Part shown: positions 36,181 through 49,010 of the stretch, in pieces | Numbering within the stretch: position 1 is the first letter of the stretch | Layout: the number at the start of each line of letters is the position of its first letter | NCBI GenBank assembly: GCA_022478985.1 | Contig: JAKSZP010009194.1 | Span: 248,001-312,000, forward strand | DNA from: Massospora cicadina | Taxonomy: Eukaryota; Entomophthoromycota; Entomophthoromycetes; Entomophthorales; Entomophthoraceae | Direction: 5' to 3' | DNA: 64,000 bases | Program-made: the position numbers and the translations under genes | Notes under the pieces: model-generated | Seen by the model: only the letters and a program-made list of their open reading frames with translations | What the model was told of the DNA's origin: nothing | Database searches by the model: none

Positions 36181-37080
36181 AATGCACTTCGTGCTGACAG
36201 CCCCACTCAGCCTCAAGAATCCTCCATAACAGTAAGTGAACTAGGAGCTATGGCTTCTGGGGAAGAAGTTTCAGTATCTAATGATAATAAAGAAATTGAT
36301 ACTGCTTACTCTTCTTCTGATAACTCTCCCATTTTCCTCACTCTGCCTCCCCAGTTAGGAAGCCTGGATACCTGGGTCGCGGTCCGGGTTCACAAGATAC
36401 CAGTTCATGCCATAGTCAACAGTGGCTCCCCCATGGATGTCATATGCTCCAAGCTGATGAAACGCATCAAGATTGCTCCTGATATGCCGCACTACATGGA
36501 GTATGGCACAGCTGGCCCCCAGTGCACCCAATCCATAGGGTTTATTCCTCTCTACCAATTCAGTTCAGAAAGCTTGCTTTTAGATACACCCACCATCACT
36601 CTGGATAACCCTAGCTATGACCTGCTCCTCAGGACTCAGTTTCTTAGAGACTATTTGGAAGTGCTCTATTATGATGGTGGCTTTCTTTCCTTGCTTGGTC
36701 ATTGTATTCCGCTTGTTTTTGAGACCCCTCATGACTCCAAAACTGAGGTTAAAGCCTGGGCTTGTCTGCTAGAGAGTGAAAGCCAAATAGACTGGCTCAA
36801 ATATCATATTAGGGGTTCTCAAGTCCGACTGCCCCCTCCTGCTGTTGATGGACAAGAGGGCATGCCAATTTACTTACCTAAGGCAACTATCTTTCCCCTA
36901 AAATCCCAGGTCATCGCTGATACCCAGGTCCATGTCAACATCCCCTCTGGGGTACCTGCTAGAAGTCTGAGGCCTAGACAACCCATCCCCAAAGGAGGTG
37001 CTAACCTGTCCGGGGATTCTAGATCCAGCCTTCGCCAGATCTATATCAGTGCTGTTGGCCAACCCTACTGATAAACCTAA
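36181..37080 (+). pseudogene. C1 protease region, long open frame
   Basis: A single open frame of about 300 codons (from 36172) covers the Gag-Pol junction and the aspartic protease. The active-site region reads VHAIVNSGSPMDVICSKLMK at about 36405-36465: Asn stands where the catalytic Asp is expected. LTLDNPSYDLLLRTQFLRDY-like sequence (ITLDNPSYDLLLRTQFL) is the conserved second block. C2 has the same Asn (IANSGAP). Both fit a CpG to CpA change of the GAC or GAT codon. The frame is otherwise intact, so its decay is recent. It would process Gag-Pol. Confidence 0.75.
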
Positions 37081-38000
37081 AATAGTAGGTCCAAACAGCC
37101 CTTTGCTTATGTCCGCTTACTACCAGTAGTGGCTATCACCAACGTCCAGAACTTTGGGGACTTAAGAGACTTTGGCTTGGAAGCTCCACTCTCAGTTAAT
37201 CTGGTTGATACTAATATCAGTAAAGACCTCTCAGATGACCAACAGCAAAAGGCCCTAGCATTATTTGAGGAATATTCGGACCTATTCTCAACCTCAACCT
37301 ATGACTTCAGAAAAATGAATGGGGTCCATCATCATTTAGAAACTGGGGATGCTCCTCCCTTCCAGTCCCAACCTTACTAAAAGAGCAAGGTTGAGGAGGC
37401 CCAGGTGACTGTTGAGCTAAAACAGCTACTCAATGCCAGACTCCTGGTGCCCTTGATCAGCCCTTGGGCCTCTCCCCTTCTGCTGGTTTGGAAGAAGGAT
37501 GGCAGCCATTGGGTGGTAATGGACTATCAATGACTTAACTCCATCACTAAGAAAGACAGTTATCTTTTACCTCAGATTGACGATTCCCTCCAACTTCTTG
37601 ACGGATCTCAATACTTTTCCACCATGGACCTTGCCAGCGAATATTGGCAGGCTGAGCTCACCCCCAAAGACTGGGCTAAATGTGCGCTCATAGCTAATGA
37701 AGGGCTATTCGAGCCTACTAGAATGCCCCAAGGCCTTTGTAACGCCCCGTCCACTTTTCAATGTGCCATGGATGGGATCCTTGGGGACTTGAAGCTCTCC
37801 TACGCCCTTGTTTACATGGATGAAATTACTGTCTTCTCTCAAACCTTTAATGGGCATCTTGAGAATCTATGGGAAGTCTTCGATCAGCTATAATGAGCAT
37901 CCTTAAAGCTAAAACCCTCCAAGTGCTCCTTCTTTCAGTCCAAATTAGAATTCCTGGGGCACAAGGTCTCTAAGGATGGCATCTGACCCCTACTGAACAA
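37081..38000 (+). pseudogene. C1 reverse transcriptase
   Basis: The order is LSDDQQQKALALFEEYSDLF, EEAQVTVELKQLLNARLLVP, WVVMDYQ[stop]LNSITKKDSY, STMDLASEYWQAELTPKDW (motif A), LFEPTRMPQGLCNAPSTFQ and ALVYMDEITVFSQTFNGHL. The catalytic box is YMDE at 37813-37824, the second Asp lost. LKLKPSKCSFFQSKLEFLGH follows. The TGA at 37531 replaces the arginine expected in DYRxLN. Only about five stops interrupt the domain. Confidence 0.88.
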
Positions 38001-38640
38001 AACCGCCGTCATGGAGAAGATGTTGTGCCCCCAGAGTTTAAGGAATATCCAGGTATTCCTCAGCATGGTGGGCTATTACCAGCAGTTTATTCCTCGGTTT
38101 GCTGACCTCGCGGAACTGCTGTTTTATCTCCTACAGAAGAATGTGCCATTTGAGTGGCGGCCTGAACAAGAACAGGCTTTTAATGCCTTGAGAACCGCTA
38201 TGTACTAAACCCATTCTAGTTCACCCTCAATTTGACCAACCCTTCCTGTTGTTCACAGATGTGAGTGATGTCACCATTGGGGCCATCCTGGCCCAACATG
38301 ACGAAAACCAGGTTGACCACCCCGTGCATACTTTAGTAAGATGCTAAATAAAGCTGAGCGGAACTACAGTGTCACTGAGAGGGAGTGTCTAGCCATCCTA
38401 CTGGTCATCAAACATTTTCAGCCCTACCTCTATGGCACCCACTTTACTATTATTACAGACCACACCTCATTATGGTGGCTGTAACAAATGAAGGATCCTG
38501 ACGGTTGGTTATCCAGATGGGCTCTATGACTTCAAAGCTATGATTTCACCATCATCCATCGTGCAGGCGCTATTCACCAGAATGCAGACGGCCTCTCCAG
38601 GATGCCAGTACTAGCAGCGTTGACCCCTGATGAGGACCGG
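38001..38640 (+). pseudogene. C1 RNase H
   Basis: FLSMVGYYQQFIPRFADLAE, PFEWRPEQEQAFNALRTAM, then after a frameshift PFLLFTDVSDVTIGAILAQH with the first catalytic Asp. SVTERECLAILLVIKHFQ-type and TDHTSLWWL-type blocks follow with frame changes, then IHQNADGLSRMPVL at 38573-38612. A TGA at 38527 stands where CGA is expected. Confidence 0.82.
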
Positions 38641-39853
38641 CTGTATGACCTAATAGGCTGACCTGACCAGTGGGAGTTGGAAACCCCAGAGGTCCAGGCT
38701 GAACTATGAAGGATGACTCGTGATATACCAATTAAGGAAGGGCTTTGTAAGAAAGTCAATAATAAGTGGCTCCCTTATATCCGCCCCTCCTCCAGAACTG
38801 ATGTTATACTAGAAGGCCATTCCACCGTGGGACATGGGGCTGTCAAAAAGACCCACAAGTGGTTGAAATCACGATGCTACTAGGACTGCATGATCGAGAC
38901 TATCCAGGAGGTCCTTGAAGCATGCATGACTTGCCAATCGCAAGACTGAGCTAACCCCCAATTCCAACATTTGGTGGTTGCCCTGACTGGTCCCTTCAAT
39001 GTGGTAAGCATTGATGTGGTGGGTCCCCTTCTACTGGGTTGCATGACCATAAATATATTATCCTAGCCGTGGACCATCTAACCAAGTGGGTTGAAGCAAT
39101 TTCAGTCCCAGCTGCTACTGCCAAGGCCACCGCCCTATTCCTCGTTTGATCCGTTTTCACCCAGCATGGGTTTCCCCAAACCTTACTCTCAGACAATGGA
39201 TTAAACTTCACCTCACAGGTAGTGCAAGAACTTACCTCACTATTCAGCACTACCTAGAGTTTTGCTGTACCTTACCACTCTTTTACTAATGGAGTGGTTG
39301 AATGGGATAACGCAACTCTTATTTCTATTCTTCAAAATTAGCTGCCTCAGACCCTGCTCGTTGGAATCATTACCTACCCAGCGCCTTACTTGCCTACCAA
39401 GTAAGCTATCACTGAGTTATCAAGATGTCCCCATTTGAAGCCCTGTATGGGCGGGCACCTCAACTGCCAAGTAGCATCCAGACAATGCTCAAGACCTCCA
39501 CCCCTGAGAACTCCAATTTAACTATGAGGTCTCTAGACGATGAAATTGTCTGGCCCCAAGCCCAAGCCACTCAATCATTATCACCACCACTGGAAGAGAG
39601 ACATCCTGATCAACTCTCAGATGACCCTCCTTACCAGATTTTCAATTAGGTGACCTCATTCTCTTTTATCATCAACAACCTGGAGGCCAACAAAACAAAC
39701 TCAATGTACTTTGGTCTGGACCCTATAAAGTTATTAATAGGGTGAAGTCTGAGTACTCCATTGCTGACATCAACCAAGGGACCGTGGTAAATAGGGTGCA
39801 TGGTCAGTTCCTATGGCCATATTCCCCCTCTGACAGGATCTTGAGGAGTGCAT
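38641..39853 (+). pseudogene. C1 integrase
   Basis: EDRLYDLIG[stop]PDQWELETPE leads into the HHCC domain (EGHSTVGHGAVKKTHKWLK and VLEACMTCQSQ). The core starts VVSIDVVGPL near 39005. Frameshifts damage the middle, but MSPFEALYGRAPQLPSS at 39425 is the core-end block. The C-terminal module is open at about 39650-39855: GDLILFYHQQPGGQQNKLN, LWSGPYKVINRV and VNRVHGQFLWPY. No chromodomain is present. TGA codons at 38659 and 38706 replace arginines. Confidence 0.8.
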
Positions 39854-40263
39854 TGTCAGAATTCAAGATATTAATTTAATTAAATTCCCCTTCCAAATTT
39901 GGCTATACCAGATTGGTCATCAAATCTAACTGAGTTAAATCAATTTCAGGATCCTCCTCCCTATTCCTGAGTCACGTGGAGCGGCGTTTCCACCCATTTG
40001 GTCAGGTGAGCAACACCACCCATTGAGGATGCCCACGAGGAGGCCATTCTGGAAGATCAGTAAAGATCTTGAACAGATGAGGCCCTGATGATCCTTAAGT
40101 CACCAAGTTCCAAAACACCCTATAAATATTGAATCCTTCTAAGCCTAATAAAATATTGATTGACTTACCCAGCTTTCCACTTCCTTCTCGACTTTTCTGC
40201 AATTTAGCAGCTTTGAGCCACCTTCAGACCTCGGCGCCAGTCCAAAGAACTGTAGCGCTGACA
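39854..40263 (+). repeat. C1 3' LTR
   Basis: It starts TGTCAGAATTCAAG and ends GCGCTGACA. It keeps AATAAAATATTG as the polyadenylation signal. It is about 94% identical to the 5' LTR by eye. Confidence 0.88.
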
Positions 40264-42600
40264 ATGATCATTGATACTTTCTTAAACTCATGACTGGGTG
40301 GAGTTTACAGATGCAAATTTCTTATAATCATTCACTGCCTTGGACAGGTGCTCACATATGAGATTGTGGGGTTCACGTATGTGATTCAGGCGTTCCTCTG
40401 CAGCAGTAACAGTAGTAGTAAGACGAGTTCCAATGTGGAATGAGGGGTTATAACCTAAAAATGGTTTTAAAAGGGGAAAAACTGGTGGAGGCATGAGGGT
40501 ACTTATATATGCAAACTGCGTTAGGGTTTGGTCAGACGCCCATGTGTCATGACTAGTAGAATCATAAGAACGGAGATACTGCTCTAGGGTTTGGCTCACC
40601 CTTTTAGTTTGATCATATGAATGGGGGTGATAAGCAGTAGACTTGTAGGGTCTGTTCTTGAGGAGGACAAGGATTAGCTCCAGAATTTAGCAGTGAATTA
40701 TGAGCTGCGTTCGCTCACTATCTCCCTAAGAAGTCCAACCATGGAGAATACATTAGCATCAAACAAGACTGCCATTCTTCAAAGGTAAAAAAGTGTTTAA
40801 GAAGATGAGAGTAAAACTTGGTGAAGCAATCAACCACACCATGATCACATCATGCCCCTTAGAAGGTAAAAATCTATAAGAAAATCTGCAGATAAAGAGG
40901 TCCATGGGCCCTCTGTTTGTCACATTAACTGCAAGTGGTCCTTTTTCCCTGGCCTCCAGATATGGATTGTGCACACAATTCACAACATGAAATTCATGCA
41001 GAGATTTCCTTGAAAGATCCTGGCCAATTATAAGTCCTTTTAACCAGGTTTACGCACTTTTTGGACCCAAGATGCCCCAAAATTGGGGACTCATGATTCT
41101 TTTATTTATACCTGTTAATAAAAGGCGGAAAGGGTTCAAATTCAGTCTCTGATAATTATTACCCTATCATTGAGGGTATAGATAGTACGCTTATGAGCTT
41201 TAGATTGAAAGTCCTCATATATAATGTGATCACTTCTAGGAGGTCAACAGTGAAGCGAGTATCTGATTATAAATGGGAAGCATCTGGTGGCAAACTAGTA
41301 GAGGAGAAGGAATGGAGCTAGTGTCAATATTTGGTAGTCAAAGAAAATGGTAGTGAGCTCAAAGGGCTCACCTATGCTGGGGTTAATGGCATTATTTTTA
41401 CCCAAAATGTCTGTCAAGACATTTAAACCCCTTTTGACAAATCCATACTTGAAATTGAATTTGCATTGATTTCAGTATGTACAAACCTGATGGTTGGCAA
41501 ACTTCTAGGGATTTTTATAGTACATAAAGGGCTGGTGGTCTATGTGCACAGTAATCTCATGCTGAGCCCCTAGAGGTAGCGCCAGTGATTTTGTGACCAA
41601 GACACAGCTGCCAGCTCCTTGTTGTAGATTGCCCATGACAATTCAGTGGCTGAGAACTTCTGAGAAAAGTATGCAATAGGATGCTCAACTCCATCATGCT
41701 CTTGGAGTAGCACAGCACGCAAGGCAACTAAAGATGCATCACATGCCAATTCAAAGGGCTTAGAGTCAGCATGCCTGAGGATTGGCGCGGTAAGAAAAGC
41801 CTCCTTTTTAGCCTTAAACGCCTGTTGGCATTTAAGTGTCCATTTAAATTGTGTGTTCTTGCCAGTCAATGAATGAAGGGGAGTTGCCAGTTAAGTATAA
41901 GCGGGGGAGAACTTCTTGATGAAGATTACTGTCCCCAGGAGTTCCAGAGTTGCTTTTGGTTTGTTGAGGTTGGCTATACTGAAAAATTCTAGCTTGCATG
42001 GGGTACTGCGTACCTGTCCTTCAAAACTAGGTTCCCTAAAAAGGTCACCTTTCTACAAAAGAATTTGCATACAGAGGGCGTCACAAAGAGCCCATCCCAG
42101 TGGATGACAGCCATGACTGATTCCAGGTTTATTTGTTGCTCATGACTGGGTTAATGAATTGAGATGTCGTCAATATAGACAACCACGCAGGAGAAGCACA
42201 GATCACCCAGTACATCATCATTGAGGCTCTGGAAGGTTGCTAATCGCGTTCATCAACTCAAAAGACATTACTTTGTATCTCATATTCCCCTTTTTGTGCT
42301 TACGTCAGTGAGTCACTCCTGTCCCTCCTTGACTCTTACTTGATTAAAGGCATTTACTAAATAAAGCTTAGAGAAAAATCACGGCTTTGCAATTGACTGA
42401 GTTATTACCTGTTATAATGGGAGGAGATAGGGGTCTGAAACAGTAACATTATTGGCTTATACATAATCAATGAATGGCCGCAGGATTCATCAGCTTTTTG
42501 CGTGAAGACAATGGTGAAGAAATGGGAGGACTTCTTCACAGTCCAACCTTTTGCCAGCATGTCATCCAGTCATTTGATTTAGAGCTTTTTCCTCTTTCTT
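40264..42600 (-). pseudogene. Chromovirus D: RT, RNase H and integrase core
   Basis: On the minus strand, RT shows VVVYIDDISIH with an intact YIDD at 42166-42177. RNase H at 41570-41869 reads QAFKAKKEAFLTAPILRHAD, FELACDASLVALRAVLLQEH and PIAYFSQKFSATELSW. Integrase shows GHLGSKKCVNLVKRTYNWPG and SCCELCAQS (HHCC domain), DCFTKFYSHLL, and at 40288-40599 the core end (SQTLEQYLR, TQFAYI, LGYNPSFHIG). The reading runs to the right edge of C1 and resumes at 33480. The N-terminal part of RT, protease and gag are missing where E3 begins near 42600. About 3 kb of D is present in total. Confidence 0.8.
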
Positions 42601-43892
42601 AATATTTGAGTTATTAATATAATCTTATTATCCCACCTGATCCAATTATAATAAATCTACTTATACATTAGGATATGAATCCTGCTAGCGGTTGTGGAAG
42701 TTATCATTTCTTATGATAATTATTGTTTGGCGAATTAGCCTTAGAAACATTAAGTAATTCGCCTGGGTTTAATCTGCTAAATCGCTAATGTTTCACTGAG
42801 GATAATCTTTGATAATAAACAAGTGATTAGGTTGTCAATTTTAATATTTATAAATCTATTAACTTGTAAGAGTCAATTAGGTTTTGTCATTATTTGACTA
42901 AGGATACTTTGAGTAATTGCTGGGCGTTGACAACGCTTTTATGTCAGCAACTGGAAGTTCAGCCTTTTAGGCAACGCGACCTGCTGATAATGTAAATGGC
43001 TCCCATTATTTAAGTAGGTTGCTAGCTTAATGGGTACTCCACTGGGTTTGATGAGGGCGTTGAGGATGCTACCTTCAAAATCAACCCATAGCGGATCATT
43101 ATCTAGTCGGTGATGAATCCTGAATAGTTGAATGGATGAGCGGAAGCCTCATTTATTGTTGAAACAATTCTTGAAGGGTTAATTTAGTGGTGACGGCTGC
43201 CGTTTACAATTGGGGCACTAACAGAAGAGTTGGGTGCTGATTTACCTATATATCCCCCTATAAATTGTCTACTAAGCATACACTCAGATAATCAAATATC
43301 TAATATAGTATAAAATTGTTGTAATTTTGTACTACTTTTTAAAATAAAGTGAGTGATCTGACATCTTTTGGCTAGATATTACTACAAGTTCTTTGCGGCT
43401 ACTGCGTCAAGAGAGGAAGGGATAGAAGTTTCACAAAGAAGGCCATTGAACTATAATTGCTGGATAAGACCTAGGAGAGGACATCTAAGCCATATTATAG
43501 TTAAGTCTCAAGAGTAGTTTTTCCCTTAATAACCGTTGAACCTACTACCAGTAGGTTAAGTTCTGTTGTCATCCAAAAATTGCAACTCCAGAGGAAGAGT
43601 TGAAGGTAGAGTTCTTCCCTTGTCATCTGGAGAATTTTATTTAATAACTTACAAGTGGTTTAAAGGAAGATTCTTTATGCCTGTTCCAAGAAGAATCCTG
43701 GGCAGGAGAGATATCTGGTTGTGAAAATCTCAACTTTGTAGCAGTCCTCATATTAATATCGATCACCAACATATTTTATCATATCATATACCAACGACTG
43801 TTGATTGCACATATAAAGAACCTGTTCAGAAGTTTATGGGAGATGAAACGAGCTGCAATCCTTAAAGAGTAAACAGCTCCAAGATTTTAACA
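42600..43892 (+). repeat. E3: diverged family-E LTR
   Basis: It aligns with the E1 LTRs: AACAAGTGATTAGGTTGTCA near 42819, GGGTTAATTTAGTGGTGACG near 43177, AAGAGTTGGGTGCTGA near 43226, and the end TTTTAACA. It is followed by TGGTGCTCACTAAAGGGG at 43894, the primer-binding site. The left edge, where it replaces the RT of D, is approximate. Confidence 0.65.
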
Positions 43893-44595
43893 TTGGTGCT
43901 CACTAAAGGGGTAGTTGAGTATTCAGAACAATTTTGATAGAAAATATTAATAATGGCATACAAGAACAAGCTTGGTATGCTTTGAACGGAACTATAATGT
44001 GAGGAAATTGGCAGATAAAGTTTAGACTGACCTTTCATTTGGTATGCAAAAATACCCAAAAGGCGAATTAGAGTGCCAGGGGCACTGCTGCTCAAAAGAT
44101 ATTAAAATGGGCTGGGAGATAAGTAACCAATGAGCGCAACGGGCCACAAATGTAAAAAACAATTTGGCAAGGAACCAGGCTATCGCTGCCTCAGGGCCAA
44201 TGGGCCTGGGCATAGGAAATTGCAGGATCTGATTGGGTGGATTTTTTACCCATGGTGGGAACTGGGTATGGCAACATTGGCGAAGGTGCAGATCCTCACA
44301 TGGAGCGGGAATAATTTTGTAAATAAAATGTTGATATTTTAGTGGAAAATTGCCTCAGCAATCAGGGAAAGTTCCAAGAATAATTTAACATAATAGGCCT
44401 AGGTAATTGAAGAAGGCAACAGGGTCACCAGCATGACTGTGAGGGTCCAGTCATTGTGCACCTCCAAAGTCCAATATTGAGGCATCACAGGGCTCTGGCA
44501 AAGGGTAATTTTAAACTAAAAAATGGCTTTAGAGCGTGAGAATTTTTTTTAAATTCCAAATAATGAAAATCAATTGTGAACTTTCCCAGTGTGGT
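43893..44595 (+). pseudogene. E3 5' internal region with start of gag
   Basis: After the primer-binding site, MAYKNKLGML near 43953 aligns with MSYNNELHKLWM at the start of E1 gag. The rest is strongly decayed; a 70-residue frame at 44130-44342 (MSATGHKCKKQFGKEPGYRC) is the longest piece. The element is cut at 44596 by the C2 LTR, and its remainder was not found beyond C2. Confidence 0.5.
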
Positions 44596-45010
44596 TGTTG
44601 GTGTTACAGTTCTTTAAATTGTTGCTGAGGTCCAAAAGCTAGGCTCAAAGATGAAAATTTTCAAAAATGGGTCAAAAAGGAAACGGAAGAGTGGTTAGAA
44701 TACCAAATATCTTATTAGATTAGAATGTGTCAATTGCTATAAGGTGCGTAGGTACATGGTGCCTCAAGGATCTTTGTGGCCTCATCCATTCAGGATCTTT
44801 CATGGCCTTCTGGATTGACTGCCTGTTTTGCACCCTCATTGTATTTCGCCGCCCACATGACCAGATCGGTGTAAAATCCGCTTCATGTGACTCAGGAAAT
44901 GTGGATATGACTCCTGAATTTATCTCCGTTTAATTTGGCTCAAGAGTTGATTCACAGCAGCTCAATTTGGAAGTAGGTAATTTTATTTGTTTTTCATCTT
45001 GGATCTGACA
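44596..45010 (-). repeat. C2 3' LTR
   Basis: On the minus strand it starts TGTCAGATCCAAGATG and ends CACCAACA. It aligns with 54184-54588, for example over GGTGCCTCAAGGATCTTTGT (plus strand, near 44758). A purine-rich AAGGGGCGT precedes it. Confidence 0.8.
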
Positions 45011-46985
45011 ACGCCCCTTAGATCCTATTGGAGGGGAATATAGGGCTGAAGGAAATGGCCATACACCCTATTAACCACGATCCCCTGGTTGACATTGGCG
45101 GTGGGTACTCTGACTTCACCTTATGAATTACCTTATAAGGTCCAGACCAAAGAACGTCTAGCTTATTCTGTCAGTCTCCAAGTCGATGGTGATAAAAGAG
45201 AATGAGATCACCTAATTGAAAATCTGGTAAGGAGGGATATCCAAGATTTGATCGGGATGTCTCTCTTCCAGTGGTGGTGATAATGCTTTGTGTGGCTAGG
45301 GCTTGAAGATGGACAATTTCATCAGCTAAGGCCTCATAGTTAATCTGGAGTTTTCAGGTGTGGAGTTCTCGAAGAATGGCTGGAAGCTACCTTGGTAGCC
45401 AAGGTGCACGCCCATATAGGGCTTCAAAAGGGGACATCTTAATCAATCAGTGGTAGCTTACCCTGTAGGAAAGCAAAGCGCTGGATAGGTAGTGGTTCCA
45501 GCGAGCAGGACCCAATGCGGCCATCTTTTGTAAAATGGAAATAAGATTTCTGTTAGCACGCTCTACCGCTCATTAGTTTATGGGTGATAAGGGAAGGAAA
45601 AATCTGTGTTGTGCCAAATAGCGAGTAAAGTTATTATACTAACTGGGAAGTGAAGTTGAACACGCTGTCCAAAAGTAAGGTTTGGGGCACCCATGCTGGG
45701 TTAAAACGGATCAAACAAGGAAGTGAGATGTGGCTTTGGCAGTGGCAGCTGATACCAAAATCGCTTAACACTTGGTTTAGTGCTCCACGGCTAGGATGAT
45801 ATACTTATGTCCATGCAACCCAGTGGGAAGAGGGCCCACCACATCAATGCTAACAACATTGAAGGGTCAGTCAGGGCAACAACCAATTGATGGAATTGAG
45901 GATTGGCTCAGTCTTGAGATCAGCAAGTTATACATGCCTCAAAGTCCTTTTAGATGGTTTTAAACATTTGGTCCCAGTAACATTGTGACTTCAGCCATTC
46001 ATGAGTCTTATTAACTGCCACATGTCCCACAGAAGAATGGCCCTCTAGAATGACATCAGTTCAGTAAGAGGGGCGGACATAAGCGAGCCAATTCTTATTG
46101 ACATTCTTGTAAAGCAGCCCATCCTTAATTTGAGTGTCTTGAGTCATCCTTCAGAGTTCATCTTGGACCTCAAGAGTTTCCAATTCCTTTGCTCAGGTTG
46201 ACCTATTAAGTCATACATCCAGTCCTCCTTGGGGGTTAAAGCTGCTAGCAATGGCATCCTGGTGAGGCTATCGGCGTTTTGGTGAATTGCACTTGCATGA
46301 TGGACAAAAGCGAAATCATAGCTCTGTAGTCATAAGGCCCACCTGGATAATCTGCCATCTGGGTCCTTCATTTTCTGGATCCATCAGAGCGAGGAGTGGT
46401 ATAGAACAATGGTAAAGTGAGTACCAAAGATATAAGGGTGGGTTTTTTAATGGCTAGAAATACAGCCAAGCACTCCCTTTCAGTAACGCTTTAGTTCCGT
46501 TCAGCTTTACTCAGTGTCTTACTAAAATAGGACACGAAATCGTCAACTTGGTTTTCATCATGTTGGGCTAGGATAGCCCTGAAGGCAACATCACTTGCAT
46601 TAATAAACAACAAGAAGGGTTTGTCAAAGCACAATTGGACTAGAATAGGTTTAGTGCATAAAGCAGTTCTCAAGGCGTTAAAAGCCTGTTCTTGTTCAGG
46701 CTATCATTAAAGCGGCACATTCTTCTTCAATAGGTAGAATAGTGGCTCAGCTAGGTTAGCAAACCAGGTGGTAAATTGACAATAATAGCCCACCATGCCT
46801 AGGAGTACCTGAATATCCCTTAAGCTTTGGGGGCGTGACATTCTCTCTTTGGCGTTGACTTTGTCAGTATAGGCTAAATTCCATCCTTGGAACTTTGTAG
46901 CTAAAAAATCTAGTTTGGATTGGAAGAAAGAGCACTTCGAAGGTTTAAGCTTTATAGAAGTCTTTCAAAGCGATTGAAGACTTCC
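45011..46985 (-). pseudogene. C2 integrase, RNase H and end of RT
   Basis: On the minus strand the last part reads GDLILFYHH, LWSGPYKV and other C-terminal integrase blocks (45011-45200). The HHCC and core regions lie upstream, with frequent stops. RNase H is open at 46491-46673: KPFLLFINASDVAFRAILAQ, ending SYFSKTLSKAERN; the first catalytic Asp has become Asn. RT tail sequence reaches 46985, where F begins. All pieces align with C1 37880-39853. Confidence 0.78.
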
Positions 46986-47609
46986 TGTATCGGATCAGGT
47001 GGTACCAGATCTGTACATTACTATGGATCAGTTAGTACTAGATCTGAATATGGAATTTATGAGAAGAAACCCAAATGAGAGGGAATTGGAGCAAGGGAAA
47101 TTTGACTGTCTGAAGCCAAAACACATCTGAGTCAATATGACGTCAGACTTATGAGCAGCATGGACAATGATTCAATGGGGAATGGAATCTTCACCTAAGA
47201 TGTGCTGGACATTTCAGAAGAGCTTGGCATAGGAGAAAACTTATTTTATATTTGCAAAAGCACTATTTATTTGGGGATAGGCTGGCCTGAATAGCCAGTT
47301 GAGTTTTCTATGAAATCCTTAAAAAATCAAATAAAGATTTGTTTTCATAAGAGAAAAGAGTATTTTATTTAGCTAAGATAATCAGATCAAAAGACATGGG
47401 CTCCACTAGTGAGCATGGTATGGCGTTGGCGTGGATCTCAGTATTCGCCTATAGCATGTGGACAGTGATCCGAGGGCATGTGGCAATGGCGAAACTTGAC
47501 AGATGGGTTCAGGGATTGGCTCTGGCAGGCTGTTCCCTAGTAGAGTCATCTATGAGGCTCTTACTTCCCAATTTCCTTATAGAATATTGGCGCAGACCCG
47601 TTTCTTAAA
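46986..47609 (+). repeat. Element F LTR 1
   Basis: It is 624 bp, aligned to LTR 2 and LTR 3. It carries the longest uninterrupted form of the LTR-borne frame (47396-47608). Confidence 0.8.
47396..47608 (+). CDS. Element F hydrophobic ORF starting inside the LTR
   Basis: The ATG at 47396, in the 3' part of LTR 1, opens MGSTSEHGMALAWISVFAYS and runs to LLLPNFLIEYWRRPVS at the LTR end. The middle is hydrophobic and could include a membrane segment. The same frame in LTR 2 (ATG at 48797) has one TGA for CGA and then passes through the LTR end into the internal region. The diverged solo LTR at 59710-60535 encodes a similar product (GMLLGLSILATVFQGVLVQS, then ILLPNSFVAHWKEPVRY). Similarity at protein level across diverged copies suggests it was a real coding region. 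No family recognised. Confidence 0.5.
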   Translation: MGSTSEHGMALAWISVFAYSMWTVIRGHVAMAKLDRWVQGLALAGCSLVESSMRLLLPNFLIEYWRRPVS

Positions 47610-48385
47610 TTAAATTAAACTCAACTCAACTTTTTCTTGGTTTGGCCATTAGTGGATGGAGGTGGATGTTCTGGAAGGGGAGGAATGGACTGACTGTGAG
47701 TTGAAAGAGGTGGAGGTTCTGAAATGGGAAGAATGGGTCTATGGTGATCTGAAAGAAGTGTCATGAGTGAAGTGTCAGATGTAGTTGGCTCAAGTGTCTG
47801 TAGGGACTGGGGATGAAGTGTACTGAGGGCAGATGAAATAATGCAGGCCATTGCAGATATTAAGAAAAATTAACAGAGGAGTATGGCGCGGGCAGTGGCT
47901 CATCAGGAGCAGCAGGCGGATACCCAAAAGGCATCCAAAGGAGCTGTGGATGAGTTGCTCCGGGGGGATAATTTTGGCATTATCCATGGCGGATATCAAG
48001 AGAAATCTATGGGGAAGTGCAGAGTGAGTGGTGGCCCAGCAGAAGCAACAGGTGGATCCACAAGGAGCGTCCAGAAGGGCCATGGACAGAGTGTGCTGAG
48101 GGGAAGACAAGATGGCGTGTGCCCTGGCGGATGAGATGGCGTGTGCCTGGATGGATACCAAGGAGAAGCTATGAGGATGTGGGAACAGGCGATGGTCCAC
48201 TAGAAGCAACAGGCGGATCAATGCAGAGCACCAGATCCAGAGCTTGAGGGATGGGTGAAGGGCCTGCCATGTGTGTGAGTGAAATGAAAAGGTGATCCGG
48301 AGGAGGAGACAACATGGCAAATGGGAGAGGTTGGCATGCAGTGCCCAGGGATGGTCCAGGGACTCCAGTTTTTACAGGGGGGTGA
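47610..48385 (+). pseudogene. Element F internal region 1, Gln-rich repeat protein remnant
   Basis: An open frame at 47883-48134 reads MARAVAHQEQQADTQKASKG and AVDELLRGDNFGIIHGG. Two further copies of the same repeat occur in other frames at about 48030-48110 and 48190-48240. The repeat core is AxxQ(E/K)QQ(A/V)D...AS. The spacing is roughly 140-150 bp. It ends in a purine tract at 48377-48385. Function unknown; it could be a degenerate Gag. Confidence 0.45.
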
Positions 48386-49010
48386 TGTAACGGATCAGGT
48401 GGTACCTGATCCATACATTACTATGGATCAGTTAGTACTAGATATAAATATGGAATTCATAAGAAAAAACCCAGATGAGAGGGAATTGGAGCAAAAGAAA
48501 TTTGACTGTCTGAAGCTGAAATGCATTTGAGTCAATATGATGTCAGACTTATGAGCGGCATGGACAATGATTCAATGGGGAATGGAATCTTCGCCTAAGA
48601 TGTGCTGGATGGTTCAGGAGAGCTTGGCATAGGAGAAAGCTTATTTCTATATTTGCAAAAGCACTATTTATTTGGGGATAGGCTGGCCTGAATAGCCAGT
48701 TGAGTCTGCTACAAAATCCTTAAAAATCAAATAAAGATTTATTTGCATAGCAAAAAGTGTATTTTATTTATATATAAAACAGTCAGATCGAAAGACATGG
48801 GCTCCACTAGTGATCATGGTGTGGCGTTGGCATGGATCTCGGTATTCTCCTTCAGCGTGTGTACAGTGATCTGAGGGCATGTGGCAATGGCGAAACTCAG
48901 TGGATGGGTTCAGGGATTGGCTATGGCAGGCTGTTCCCTAGTAGAGTCAGCTATGAGGCTCTTACTTCCCAATTTCCTTATGGAATATTGGCGCATACCC
49001 GTTCATTACA
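48386..49010 (+). repeat. Element F LTR 2
   Basis: It is 625 bp. It starts TGTAACGGATCAGG and ends GTTCATTACA, with AAATAAAGATTT near 48728. Confidence 0.82.

Noticed and set aside
47037..47052. TAGTACTAGATC in F LTRs as the source of the AGTACTAGATGGT micro-insertions
   Set aside because: Only about ten bases agree and they are internal to the LTR, with no A tail, so the match is probably coincidental.
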